Under the pieces are notes generated by a model that had not been told where the DNA came from, did no database searches, and saw nothing but the letters and a program-made list of their open reading frames with translations. Shown piece by piece: positions 31,336 to 38,613 of a DNA stretch of 38,613 nucleotides; within the stretch, counting starts at the first letter, position 1, and each line of letters opens with the position of its first letter. Both the position numbers and the translations under genes were made by a program. This stretch comes from an uncultured Mediterraneibacter sp. (GTDB taxonomy: Bacteria; Bacillota; Clostridia; Lachnospirales; Lachnospiraceae): contig CALWQP010000029.1 in NCBI GenBank assembly GCA_944383695.1, positions 1 to 38,613 on the forward strand, written 5' to 3'.

Positions 31336-32991
31336 TTATTTTTTCTGAACGTACTTCAGGCAGTCCAGCGTTACCGCTACAAGGATGATGATTCCTGAGA
31401 ATACGAACTGAAGGTTTGTATCGATACCAAGGATCGTCAGAGAATATGTCAGCGCTGTAAAGATAAACACACCAACAACCACGCCCGAAATCTTACCGAT
31501 ACCTCCGGTAAAGGACACCCCGCCCACAACGCAGGCTGCGATCGCATCCATCTCCCAGCCCTGTCCGTAAGCTGCGGAACCGGAACCCACCATTCTGAGA
31601 CACTCAAGCCAGGAACCGAATCCGTAAAGGATACCTGCCAGGACAAATGCCCCTACTGTTACAGCGAATACAGAAATACCGGAAACTGAAGCCGCTTCTG
31701 CGTTTCCGCCGACAGCATACAGGTTTTTACCAAATGTAGTCTTGTTCCAGATGAACCATACGATAACGATCGCTGCGATAGCCCAGAGGATGATCGTCGG
31801 GAATGTCCCGATCTTCGGGATCACCATACCCGGTATCGTAGGCTCGATCGCGCCGAAGGATACACCTTTAGTCGCGTATGTAATAAGACCGAAGATCACC
31901 AGCATGTTCGCCATCGTTGAGATGAACGGATGCATCTTGAACTTGGCGGTAAAGAACCCGGCTATCGTTGTAAAGAACGTACATAAAAGGACGCACATTA
32001 CAAGCGCAAGGATTACTCTTCCGATGACCGGCACTGACGTAAAGTCAAAAATATGTCCGAATACACCACCCGTATTGATTCCCTGATGCATGATGATGGT
32101 CGCTGTCGTCATACCCATACCGACCATACGTCCGATGGACAGGTCCGTACCTGCAAGGAGGATCAGCGCGGCAACGCCCAGCGCAAGGAACATTCGCGGT
32201 GAAGCCTGCTGCAGGATATTCAGCACATTGTTATATGTCAGCAGCGGCGATCCTTTCACGATCGGTGTGATAATACACAGAGCGATAAAGATCAGGATGA
32301 TCGCGATATACAGACCGTTGCGCAGGAGGAACGCCCTGCGGTTGAACGTATATTTATAGTTCTCCCATTTCTGCGCCCTTGCCTCCATAAATGTAAACTT
32401 GGACATACGGAGCAAGTCGATCAGGTGATACTTCCATGTAAATGCAGCGTGCTGCCTGTCTTTGATCGCCTGGAAATCTTTCTGCAGGTCCAGTTTCGCG
32501 TCAAACAGACGGTTTTTATAAACGTACTTCTCGTCTTTGATCTCCTGCTGGTCAGAAAGCTTCGACATATTCTGCTGATGCTCGTTCTGCAGAGCCGCTA
32601 TCTTTTTCTGATACTTTTCTTTTGCGGCTGCTTTTTCCAGCACGCAGCTCTCTTTGACCTTCTGGAAATACTCGCTGTCAAATTGGGATTTGATATACCC
32701 CTCTGCGTCAGAGATCAGCTTCGCGATCTCTCCTTTATTGTTCGCTTCAACGGCCTTCGCTTTTTCCAGCTCGCTCCTGGCCTGTGCGATTCTGTCTTGT
32801 CTTTCTCCGGATGTAAGGCTCTTATCCTTCTTCGTCGCGTCGATCACGCTCTGAAGAGAGATAACCTTATCCGTACCATCTACTCTCAGACTATCGATTT
32901 TTGCCTGAATTTTACCAACATAATCCTCGATCGGCCTGCGGAGTTCAAGCTCCTGCTCCGCCGTAAGGATCTTACTGTTTCCATTAGCCAT
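31336..32991 (-). CDS. mglC: Galactose-type ABC permease MglC with N-terminal coiled-coil extension
   Basis: The protein has 551 aa from the ATG at 32991 (GAGGGAG ten bases upstream; a TTG 9 bp earlier is less well placed). The last about 330 residues are a usual BPD_transp_2 sugar permease (ASPRMFLALGVAALILLAGT, DLSIGRMVGMGMTTATI, GKNLYAVGGNAEAASVSGIS, AYGQGWEMDAIAACVVGGVS, FTGGIGKISGVVVG). The first about 215 residues are extra: a Lys/Glu/Gln-rich, mostly helical cytoplasmic region with heptads (KAKAVEANNKGEIAKLI-like, AAAKEKYQKKIAALQNEHQQ). E. coli MglC has only about 336 aa. It pairs with MglA and the permuted binding protein. Confidence 0.9.
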   Translation of the reverse strand: MANGNSKILTAEQELELRRPIEDYVGKIQAKIDSLRVDGTDKVISLQSVIDATKKDKSLTSGERQDRIAQARSELEKAKAVEANNKGEIAKLISDAEGYIKSQFDSEYFQKVKESCVLEKAAAKEKYQKKIAALQNEHQQNMSKLSDQQEIKDEKYVYKNRLFDAKLDLQKDFQAIKDRQHAAFTWKYHLIDLLRMSKFTFMEARAQKWENYKYTFNRRAFLLRNGLYIAIILIFIALCIITPIVKGSPLLTYNNVLNILQQASPRMFLALGVAALILLAGTDLSIGRMVGMGMTTATIIMHQGINTGGVFGHIFDFTSVPVIGRVILALVMCVLLCTFFTTIAGFFTAKFKMHPFISTMANMLVIFGLITYATKGVSFGAIEPTIPGMVIPKIGTFPTIILWAIAAIVIVWFIWNKTTFGKNLYAVGGNAEAASVSGISVFAVTVGAFVLAGILYGFGSWLECLRMVGSGSAAYGQGWEMDAIAACVVGGVSFTGGIGKISGVVVGVFIFTALTYSLTILGIDTNLQFVFSGIIILVAVTLDCLKYVQKK

Positions 32992-33009
32992 ATCCTTCAA
33001 TCTCCCTCA

Positions 33010-34518
33010 CTATAGGTACTTTGCACTGAGCCGCAGGAGCTCTTCCTGGTTTGTCTCTTTTGTGTTGACAATTCCAGAAAGGTGTCCGTTTGACATAACA
33101 CCAATGCGGTTCGTAATTCCCAGAATCTCCGGCATCTCAGATGAGACAACAATGATCGTCTTTCCCTGTTTCGCCATATTAATGATCAACTCATATATCT
33201 CGTATTTCGCTCCGACGTCGATACCTCTCGTAGGCTCATCCATCAGGAACACCTGCGGACTGCGCTCCAGCCATTTTCCGAAAATGACCTTCTGCTGGTT
33301 ACCGCCGGAAAGGCTTGAGATCATGTCGTCCGGCCCCATGCATTTCGTGTGCATGATCTTAATTTCCTTTGCAGTCGCTTTTACCATCTTGGAATCCGAA
33401 AGCGCAGGCCCGGATTTGTACTGGCGCAGGTTTGCGATCGTCGTGTTAAACGTCAGATCGCCCTTCAGGAAAAGGCCGTTCGCTTTACGCTCCTCAGTGA
33501 TCATGGCAAATCCATGGTCCATTGCTTCCCTTGCGCTGTTAAAATTCATCAGACGGTTATTCAGATAGACCCGCCCGGCCGCCCTGGTCCTCACGCCGAA
33601 GATCGTTTCCAGGAGCTCTGTACGCCCGGCGCCCACCAGACCGTACAGTCCGAAGATTTCTCCTTCTTTTACGTCAAATGTAATGTCCTGCAGATGAGGT
33701 TCAAATTTTGTAGACAGATGCTGAACAGACAGGATCACATCCTTTGGTGTGTTGTCCACCGGAGGGAAACGGTTCTCAAGAGAACGTCCGACCATCGCCG
33801 CGATCAGCTCATTCATATCTGTCTCTTGGATTCCTTTTGTCATGACCAGGTTACCGTCACGGAGTACGGACACCTCGTCGCAGATCGTGAATATCTCATC
33901 CATTTTGTGTGAGATATAGATCAGGGCGATGCCCTGCTCTTTCAGCATGTTCATCATTTCGAAAAGCTTATCGACTTCCTGGACTGTCAGGGAGGACGTA
34001 GGCTCGTCGAGAACGATCACTTTTGAATTATAAGAAATTGCCTTGGCGATCTCGCACATCTGTCTCTGTGAAACAGACATATTCCGCATCGGCTGTGTGA
34101 GGTTAACGGTCATGCCCAGCTTCCTGAACAGCTCGGAAGCTTCTTTTTTCATTCTTCCCTCATCAACCACACCCAGAGAATTCACCGGATACCGCCCAAG
34201 GAATAAATTGTCCATTACATTTCTTTCCAGGCACTGATTCAGTTCCTGATGCACCATTGCAATACCGTTCTCAAGGGCATCTTTCGGGCCTGAAAAGCTT
34301 ACTTCCTTTCCATCAAGGAAAATTGTTCCCTCGTCTTTCTGATAAGTACCGAACAGGCACTTCATCATCGTCGACTTTCCGGCACCGTTTTCACCCATAA
34401 GCCCCATGACTGTGCCGCGCTTTACATCAAGATTGATGTGGTCCAGCACCCGATTTCGTCCGAAGGACTTACTCATGCCGCGTATCGATAAGACGATATC
34501 ATCTTTCTTATCTGCCAT
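33010..34518 (-). CDS. mglA: Galactose-type sugar ABC transporter ATPase MglA
   Basis: The protein has 502 aa, the usual length of duplicated sugar ATPases. The first domain has Walker A GENGAGKSTM, signature VSQRQMCEI, Walker B VIVLDEPTSSLT and the H-loop YISHKMDEI. The second has a degenerate Walker A (GLVGAGRTEL), signature LSGGNQQK and FLMDEPTRGIDVGAK. It energises uptake through MglC, whose gene follows after 18 bp. The binding-protein gene lies 112 bp upstream with a hairpin between. Confidence 0.94.
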   Translation of the reverse strand: MADKKDDIVLSIRGMSKSFGRNRVLDHINLDVKRGTVMGLMGENGAGKSTMMKCLFGTYQKDEGTIFLDGKEVSFSGPKDALENGIAMVHQELNQCLERNVMDNLFLGRYPVNSLGVVDEGRMKKEASELFRKLGMTVNLTQPMRNMSVSQRQMCEIAKAISYNSKVIVLDEPTSSLTVQEVDKLFEMMNMLKEQGIALIYISHKMDEIFTICDEVSVLRDGNLVMTKGIQETDMNELIAAMVGRSLENRFPPVDNTPKDVILSVQHLSTKFEPHLQDITFDVKEGEIFGLYGLVGAGRTELLETIFGVRTRAAGRVYLNNRLMNFNSAREAMDHGFAMITEERKANGLFLKGDLTFNTTIANLRQYKSGPALSDSKMVKATAKEIKIMHTKCMGPDDMISSLSGGNQQKVIFGKWLERSPQVFLMDEPTRGIDVGAKYEIYELIINMAKQGKTIIVVSSEMPEILGITNRIGVMSNGHLSGIVNTKETNQEELLRLSAKYL

Positions 34519-34569
34519 TGTTTTTACTCCTGTATGCGTTATTATAATCTACATCTGCCAGAAGAAGGT

Positions 34570-34595
34570 AATAGGGAGAATTTCTTCTCCCTATT
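34570..34595 (-). other. Intercistronic hairpin between binding-protein gene and mglA
   Basis: A perfect 11-bp stem AATAGGGAGAA / TTCTCCCTATT with loop TTTC lies 35 bp after the binding-protein stop. No T-run follows on the minus strand. Such stems protect the upstream mRNA and let the binding protein be made in excess over the ATPase and permease. Confidence 0.6.
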
Positions 34596-34630
34596 AATCC
34601 CCCTCCTCTTTATTCCTGAATAAGTATTGA

Positions 34631-35905
34631 TTACTGGCTAAGTATGGATGTGTAAGAAGCTGCGTTGTCCGTCTTAACCATGTTGATAGCAAATGCATCG
34701 TACTGGCTCGGATTTCCGAGACGGTTTGTGATGTTGGACTCTGTCTGTCCGTCGCCGCCGATGTACTCAACATCAAGGTTGAGAAGATCATCATATTTCT
34801 CAAGGAGCGGCTGATATGTTGAGCTTAAGAAGTTATCAGAAGCATTGTAGATATTCAGCCATACTTTCTTAACCGGTGATGAACTCTCATCGAGCTGTTT
34901 TGATACGGGCTCATAAACCTTTGTAGAGTCTGTGAATTCCTGATAGTTCTCAGCAGTAACAGCAACGTTCAGCGCATAGTAGGAACGCTCGTCTGCATTG
35001 TATACAAACACTTCGTCGCTGAGAACGTTTCCTGCGTCATCTGCTGTGCCGATACCTGTATCAACATCAACGCCGTCAAGAGCGTTACGAAGAACACGAA
35101 GTGTCAGGTAAGCCTGTACGTCTGCGTGCTGGCTGATCGTTCCGCCGTATCCTTCTGCGATAGCAGCAACCGCGTCAGCGTTTGCGTCATAACCGAATGT
35201 CGGAACTCCCTCGTCCTTTGACCATGCATTGAACATTGACATTCCCATACCGTCGTTGTTAGATACTACGATATCGATCTGGTCGCCGAAAGATGAGGAC
35301 CATGTACCGATCGCGTTACCTGCTGTAGCTGCATCCCATGTAGCTCCCGCAGAGTTCTTCATCTCCTGTGAAGCAAGCTCACGGACTGTATATGTTGTTC
35401 CGTTAATCTCAAGTGTTCCATCCTGTACAGCACTTGCGGATCCGTCTGTATTTGTTCCGATCGGATCACTGTTGACATTGCCGTCAGCCTCAACAGCCGT
35501 GCCAAGAGCTGAACGAACGCCTCTTGTACGCGCGATGGAATCATTATGTCCAATATCGCCGATTGCCAGGACATATCCGATCACACCGTCGCCGTTGCGG
35601 TCGATGGCATCAATGTTTGCCTCGATATAATCCCTGACCATCGTTCCCTGGAGCTCGGCACCCTGATTTGCATCAAATCCTACATAATATGTATCGTCAT
35701 TGAAATTCAGAGCTGTCATGTCAAGCTCTCCTGTAGAGCTGTTAGACGGCTGGCGGTTGAACCATACGAGCGGCTTGTCTTTGTTAGCTGTCTCGCTCGT
35801 GCTTGTATCTGTCGCGTCGCCGCTGTCACTTGATTCGCCTCCGCAAGCAGTAAGGGAGCCGACCATAACTGCTGCCATCATCAATAAAGCAAGTTTCCTC
35901 TTCAT
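34631..35905 (-). CDS. Circularly permuted galactose/glucose-binding lipoprotein (MglB-like)
   Basis: The protein has 424 aa from the ATG at 35905 (AGGAGG 11 bases upstream). The lipobox is GSLTAC (Cys21). After an acidic linker the domain starts at KPLVWFNRQPS (44-54), matching the internal VPVVFFNKEP strand of E. coli MglB. It then follows the family order: DRNGDGVI calcium loop (102-109), GDIGHNDSIAR (His120, Asp122, Arg126), ATWDAATA (Trp190), VSNNDGMGMSM (216-224), FGYDANADA (Asp240). After the usual family end a linker (334-346) leads to VWLNIYNASDNFL (348-360), GGDGQTESNIT and AINMVKTDNAASYTSI (406-421), which match the N-terminus of MglB. The sugar-site residues are kept. It is the first gene of the transporter operon. 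Confidence 0.85.
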   Translation of the reverse strand: MKRKLALLMMAAVMVGSLTACGGESSDSGDATDTSTSETANKDKPLVWFNRQPSNSSTGELDMTALNFNDDTYYVGFDANQGAELQGTMVRDYIEANIDAIDRNGDGVIGYVLAIGDIGHNDSIARTRGVRSALGTAVEADGNVNSDPIGTNTDGSASAVQDGTLEINGTTYTVRELASQEMKNSAGATWDAATAGNAIGTWSSSFGDQIDIVVSNNDGMGMSMFNAWSKDEGVPTFGYDANADAVAAIAEGYGGTISQHADVQAYLTLRVLRNALDGVDVDTGIGTADDAGNVLSDEVFVYNADERSYYALNVAVTAENYQEFTDSTKVYEPVSKQLDESSSPVKKVWLNIYNASDNFLSSTYQPLLEKYDDLLNLDVEYIGGDGQTESNITNRLGNPSQYDAFAINMVKTDNAASYTSILSQ

Positions 35906-36052
35906 ATTACATTGTTCCTCCTTTTCTAACACTTTTAACGTGTTGCTTATTGATACCGACAGTATATCGAATCTGTTTCTCAAAAAACATAGAATATTTT
36001 TCTGTCTTTATTGAAATTTTTTATTTTTTCTTATCTATTTTTACTAGTTTTG

Positions 36053-36101
36053 AATTAGTTTTATTGAATAAATTAGTTTTATTGAATAATTTGGTTTTAT
36101 T
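36053..36101. repeat. 18-bp tandem repeat, possible regulator site
   Basis: Two identical copies of AATTAGTTTTATTGAATA (36053-36070 and 36071-36088) are followed by a degenerate third copy (ATTTGGTTTTATT). They lie about 95-140 bp upstream of the predicted -10 (GATATACTG near 35960) of the binding-protein operon and reach into the 3' end of the YitT-family gene. Direct repeats upstream of a weak promoter fit an AraC-type activator such as YesN. Confidence 0.5.
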
Positions 36102-36966
36102 TACCATTCCTTTTAAATCCCTCTCCAAACACTTCGCTTGTCTCAGTGAACATAAAGAATGCATTTTCATCTGCCTCCTGGACAGCAGATTTTACAAGAT
36201 ACGCCTCTGCCTTAGAACAGGCGCACAGAAGCACCTCCGTCTCCAACCTCGTGTATGCGCCAACCGCTCTGAGAGAAGTGACTCCCCTGCCCGCCCTCTC
36301 ACTGATCCGCTCCGCCGTCTCTTTTCCCTTCTTCGTTATAATGACCGCCAGTGTTCCCGCACCTGCGCCGTATAATATCTTGTCAATGACAACTGTGGAC
36401 ACAAATGTAGCGAGCACGCCGTAGAGAACAGCGTCCACGTCGCCGAATACCGGCCACCCCAGGAGGATGACGACAAGGTCAATGAGCATGGTGATCACTC
36501 CGATCGTCATGTGAGGTTTCTTTTTCTTGATCGTAAAAGCCAGGAAATCGATTCCGCCTGACGATGAACCACGGAGATAAAACAGAGCCATCCCCGCACC
36601 AAGAAATGCGCCTGAGCATACTGACGCGATCAGCCGGTCTCCGCTGTACATCGGAAAGAGCGGAAATACAAGATCCAGTAATAAAGAAGAAATTACCATT
36701 GTGACTGCGCTTTTGAACAGGAGCCGTTTTCCCACCGCCCTGTAACTGATGACCACCAGCGGGATATTCAGCAGGAGCGTCATTGTCCCCACCGGTATCC
36801 CCCACAGGTGGTCCATGATCAGCGCCAGCCCCGACACGCCGCCCGGAGCGAATCCCGCATTTCCCGCAAAAGTATAAATTCCGGCAGCATACAGGATGCT
36901 GCCGGAAATGTTGTAGAACAGATCGGTCATGACCTGCCTTTTCTTTGTCTCTTCATGTCTTTTCAT
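36097..36966 (-). CDS. YitT family membrane protein with DUF2179
   Basis: The protein has 289 aa. The N-terminal half has five to six membrane helices (SILYAAGIYTFAGNAGFAPG, GVSGLALIMDHLWGIPVGTM, FYLRGSSSGGIDFLAF). The C-terminal cytoplasmic DUF2179 domain (about 200-280) has AVIITKKGKETAERISERAG, TSLRAVGAYT and CACSKAEAYLVKSAV. The family is common in Bacillota; its function is not settled. RBS AGGAGCAGG precedes the ATG. An inverted repeat at 36975-37001 overlaps this ribosome site and a possible -10. Confidence 0.88.
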   Translation of the reverse strand: MKRHEETKKRQVMTDLFYNISGSILYAAGIYTFAGNAGFAPGGVSGLALIMDHLWGIPVGTMTLLLNIPLVVISYRAVGKRLLFKSAVTMVISSLLLDLVFPLFPMYSGDRLIASVCSGAFLGAGMALFYLRGSSSGGIDFLAFTIKKKKPHMTIGVITMLIDLVVILLGWPVFGDVDAVLYGVLATFVSTVVIDKILYGAGAGTLAVIITKKGKETAERISERAGRGVTSLRAVGAYTRLETEVLLCACSKAEAYLVKSAVQEADENAFFMFTETSEVFGEGFKRNGK

Positions 36967-36974
36967 TTTCCTGC

Positions 36975-37001
36975 TCCTGACTTCTTTAAATATAGTCAGG
37001 A
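36975..37001. promoter_or_regulatory. Inverted repeat over -10 and ribosome site of the YitT-family gene
   Basis: TCCTGACT (36975-36982) and AGTCAGGA (36994-37001) are perfect inverted repeats 11 bp apart. On the minus strand the spacer holds TATATT, which with TTCTGA 17 bp upstream could be a promoter. The second arm contains the AGGAG ribosome site. It may be a repressor site or an RNA stem that hides the ribosome site. Confidence 0.45.
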
Positions 37002-37061
37002 TGTGCAGTTTTTCAGAAAAAAATTCGCTTCTTCTATTGATTCCGTTTAATCTTTTCTTTT

Positions 37062-37517
37062 TTATGATGCATTTTTACGAATTATTTTCCTGATAAGTAG
37101 TATGAGCAAAAAATAAATTACACATACTATAATCCCCGTAACACAACTCCTTAACGCAAACACATACCAAAGATTTTTTATTCTTTCAATTTGATAAGTT
37201 GCTATCTCTCCACGTTCGAGAACAGCAAATCCTAATACAGCAATTGGAATACATGCGCCAAAAATAAAAGCTATAACCGCCCCCAAAACAGTCAGCGCTT
37301 TTTGATAAAACCTCACTTTTTTTAATGGATTAGTTTTTAGTTCAGCACTTGTAGTTTGAACATCTATTTGCATTTTCATAGCATCCATCTTTTTTTTACA
37401 ATGTTCGCATTCGTTTAAATGTTTATCAATATCCTTTTTCGTTTGTTCTGATAATACATCATCTTGATACAGCGGTAATAAATCCGAAATAATATAACAT
37501 GGAAGTTCTTTATTCAT
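37062..37517 (-). CDS. Anti-sigma factor with zinc-finger (zf-HC2)
   Basis: The protein has 151 aa. The N-terminal zinc-binding anti-sigma motif is KHLNECEHCKKKM (His33, Cys37, Cys40). A linker is followed by two membrane helices (ALTVLGAVIAFIFGACIPIA and ITGIIVCVIYFLLILLI-like) and a basic tail. The start overlaps the end of the sigma-factor gene by 8 bp, so the two are co-translated. It should hold the ECF sigma factor at the membrane until a signal triggers release. Confidence 0.85.
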   Translation of the reverse strand: MNKELPCYIISDLLPLYQDDVLSEQTKKDIDKHLNECEHCKKKMDAMKMQIDVQTTSAELKTNPLKKVRFYQKALTVLGAVIAFIFGACIPIAVLGFAVLERGEIATYQIERIKNLWYVFALRSCVTGIIVCVIYFLLILLIRKIIRKNAS

Positions 37518-37986
37518 CTTTCAAAATCTCCTTTACAATTTTTTGTTTTCCTCTAAAAAAAGTGACTCTTGTCCAGTTTTCTGTCCTGCCAATTATCTCT
37601 CCGATTTCGGAAAAAGATAGGTTGCTGACCAACCTTAAATACATGACTTCACGCATCGGTTCATTCATATCATGTATCAACTGTAATATTTCTTTTTGTT
37701 CCCATAGAACATTTATTTCTTTTTTATCCTCTATTTCCGGGATATCATCCTCCATGGACAATATCTCTTGATGTTTTCTTAAATACTTCACCCAAACATT
37801 TTTGGCGATCCCGCACAACCAAGTCAAAACGGAACTATTTCCTTTAAATCGATCAATACTTTGAACTGCTTGAAAAAAAGTCTCTTGAGTAAGTTCTTCT
37901 GCAAGATGTTCATTATCTGTCTTGCTCAATAAAAACAAAAATACTTTTCTTGAATACATCTCATATATTTCTTCAATCAATCGCAC
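37510..37986 (-). CDS. ECF-type RNA polymerase sigma factor
   Basis: The protein has 158 aa. Region 2 spans about 8-70 (NEHLAEELTQETFFQAVQSI, SVLTWLCGIAKNVWVKYLRK). Region 4 spans about 100-155 (MNEPMREVMYLRLVSNLSFS, EIGEIIGRTENWTRVTFFRG). The cognate anti-sigma gene overlaps its end. The targets and the signal are not visible here. The start ATG at 37986 follows GAAGGGAGGGGAAGTGCG, with AGGGGA well placed. Confidence 0.9.
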   Translation of the reverse strand: MRLIEEIYEMYSRKVFLFLLSKTDNEHLAEELTQETFFQAVQSIDRFKGNSSVLTWLCGIAKNVWVKYLRKHQEILSMEDDIPEIEDKKEINVLWEQKEILQLIHDMNEPMREVMYLRLVSNLSFSEIGEIIGRTENWTRVTFFRGKQKIVKEILKDE

Positions 37987-38171
37987 TTCCCCTCCCTTCT
38001 ACTCGTTAGTATCAAATTCTTCTATTTTGTTACATTCATATCTGTATTCTATTTCTTTCGCCGCGCGCACCTCGATTCCGCTTCGCTCCATCCACGCCTG
38101 CGCGCTTTCGCACTAAGCTCGATAGAACCTCGCTAAGTGCTCAATGTGTCGCTCGCGGGCTGGCGCCCTAT

Positions 38172-38237
38172 GCTAAAATAAGAAAGGACTTTCAGAAGAA
38201 TGCAAGCACTCTTCTGAAAGTCCTTTCTTATTTTAGC
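38172..38237 (-). terminator. Very long perfect terminator stem after tuf
   Basis: GCTAAAATAAGAAAGGACTT starts a 28-bp arm that pairs without mismatch with the arm ending TTTCTTATTTTAGC; the loop is 10 nt (ATGCAAGCAC). It is 25 bp after the tuf stop. The ends of the arms supply A- and T-runs, so it can work in both directions and shields the sigma-factor gene region. Confidence 0.75.
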
Positions 38238-38262
38238 GAACGGCTTGTAGCCTTACGCATAC

Positions 38263-38613
38263 TTATTCGATGATGGAAGCAACTGTTCCTGATCCTACTG
38301 TACGTCCACCCTCACGGATAGCGAATCTCAGACCTTCTTCCATGGCTACCGGATGGATCAGTTCAACTGTCATTGTAACGTGATCTCCAGGCATGCACAT
38401 CTCTGTGCCTTCCGGAAGCTCGCAAACGCCTGTAACGTCTGTTGTTCTGAAGTAGAACTGCGGACGATAGTTGTTAAAGAACGGTGTATGACGTCCACCC
38501 TCGTCCTTTGTCAGAACGTATACCTGGCATGTGAATTTTGTATGGCATGTAACTGTGCCCGGTTTGATCAGACACTGTCCTCTTTCGATCTCTGTTCTCT
38601 GGATACCACGGAG
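38263..38613 (-). CDS. tuf: Elongation factor Tu, C-terminal part (cut by window end)
   Basis: The last 116 residues plus stop are visible. EF-Tu domain 2/3 segments include [75 protein letters not shown] and [20 protein letters not shown] at the end. It delivers aminoacyl-tRNA to the ribosome. The 5' part lies outside the window. Confidence 0.97.
   Translation of the reverse strand, partial: LRGIQRTEIERGQCLIKPGTVTCHTKFTCQVYVLTKDEGGRHTPFFNNYRPQFYFRTTDVTGVCELPEGTEMCMPGDHVTMTVELIHPVAMEEGLRFAIREGGRTVGSGTVASIIE

Overview
The window looks like a chromosome segment of a gut Lachnospiraceae-type bacterium (Clostridia, Bacillota). The grounds are clostridial gene content ([FeFe]-hydrogenase maturase HydF, a Tyr T-box leader, YesM/YesN regulators, the ecfA1-ecfA2-ecfT-truA cluster), strong AGGAGG ribosome binding sites, sigma-A promoters with 17-bp spacers, and a very large surface fucosidase typical of mucin users. 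I cannot name the species.

Region 1 (about 1-13,130) is an accessory island that reads as a peptide-pheromone-controlled, two-peptide-type bacteriocin locus. It holds a 33-aa double-glycine peptide that looks like the inducer (7863-7964), a C39-peptidase ABC exporter (5508-7706), an HlyD-type accessory protein broken by one in-frame stop, an AgrC/ComD-like histidine kinase (8127-9395), a LytTR response regulator (10928-11716), two pairs of double-glycine bacteriocin-like precursors (3522-3719 with 3327-3497, and 10203-10373 with 10045-10194), and several small membrane proteins that could give immunity. Five copies of one operator, TACCAAATA-N12-TACCAAATA (21-bp period), all point toward island genes; in the two clearest a -10 box lies exactly 34 nt downstream. 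This would join the kinase, regulator, pheromone, exporter and bacteriocins into one regulon. The left part is decaying: four cistrons carry in-frame stops, and the leftmost gene is cut by what looks like an IS end.

Region 2 (13,288-22,990) is mostly housekeeping and host-glycan genes, all on the minus strand: hydF, tyrS with its T-box and promoter, a 1264-residue cell-wall-anchored GH29 alpha-L-fucosidase, cutC, nagB with a structured 5' leader, and truA.

Region 3 (22,214-35,905) holds ecfT-ecfA2-ecfA1 (energizing module for vitamin or ion uptake) with truA, followed by a galactose-type sugar system. This has a YesN/YesM two-component pair co-transcribed with two sugar-binding-type proteins (probably a sensing unit) and an mgl transporter (binding protein, MglA, MglC). 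Two oddities stand out. The binding protein of the transporter is circularly permuted: its N-terminal lobe segment is at the C-terminus. The MglC permease carries about 210 extra N-terminal cytoplasmic coiled-coil residues.

Region 4 (36,097-38,613) has a YitT-family membrane protein, an ECF sigma/anti-sigma pair, and the 3' end of tuf (EF-Tu) with an unusually long perfect terminator stem.
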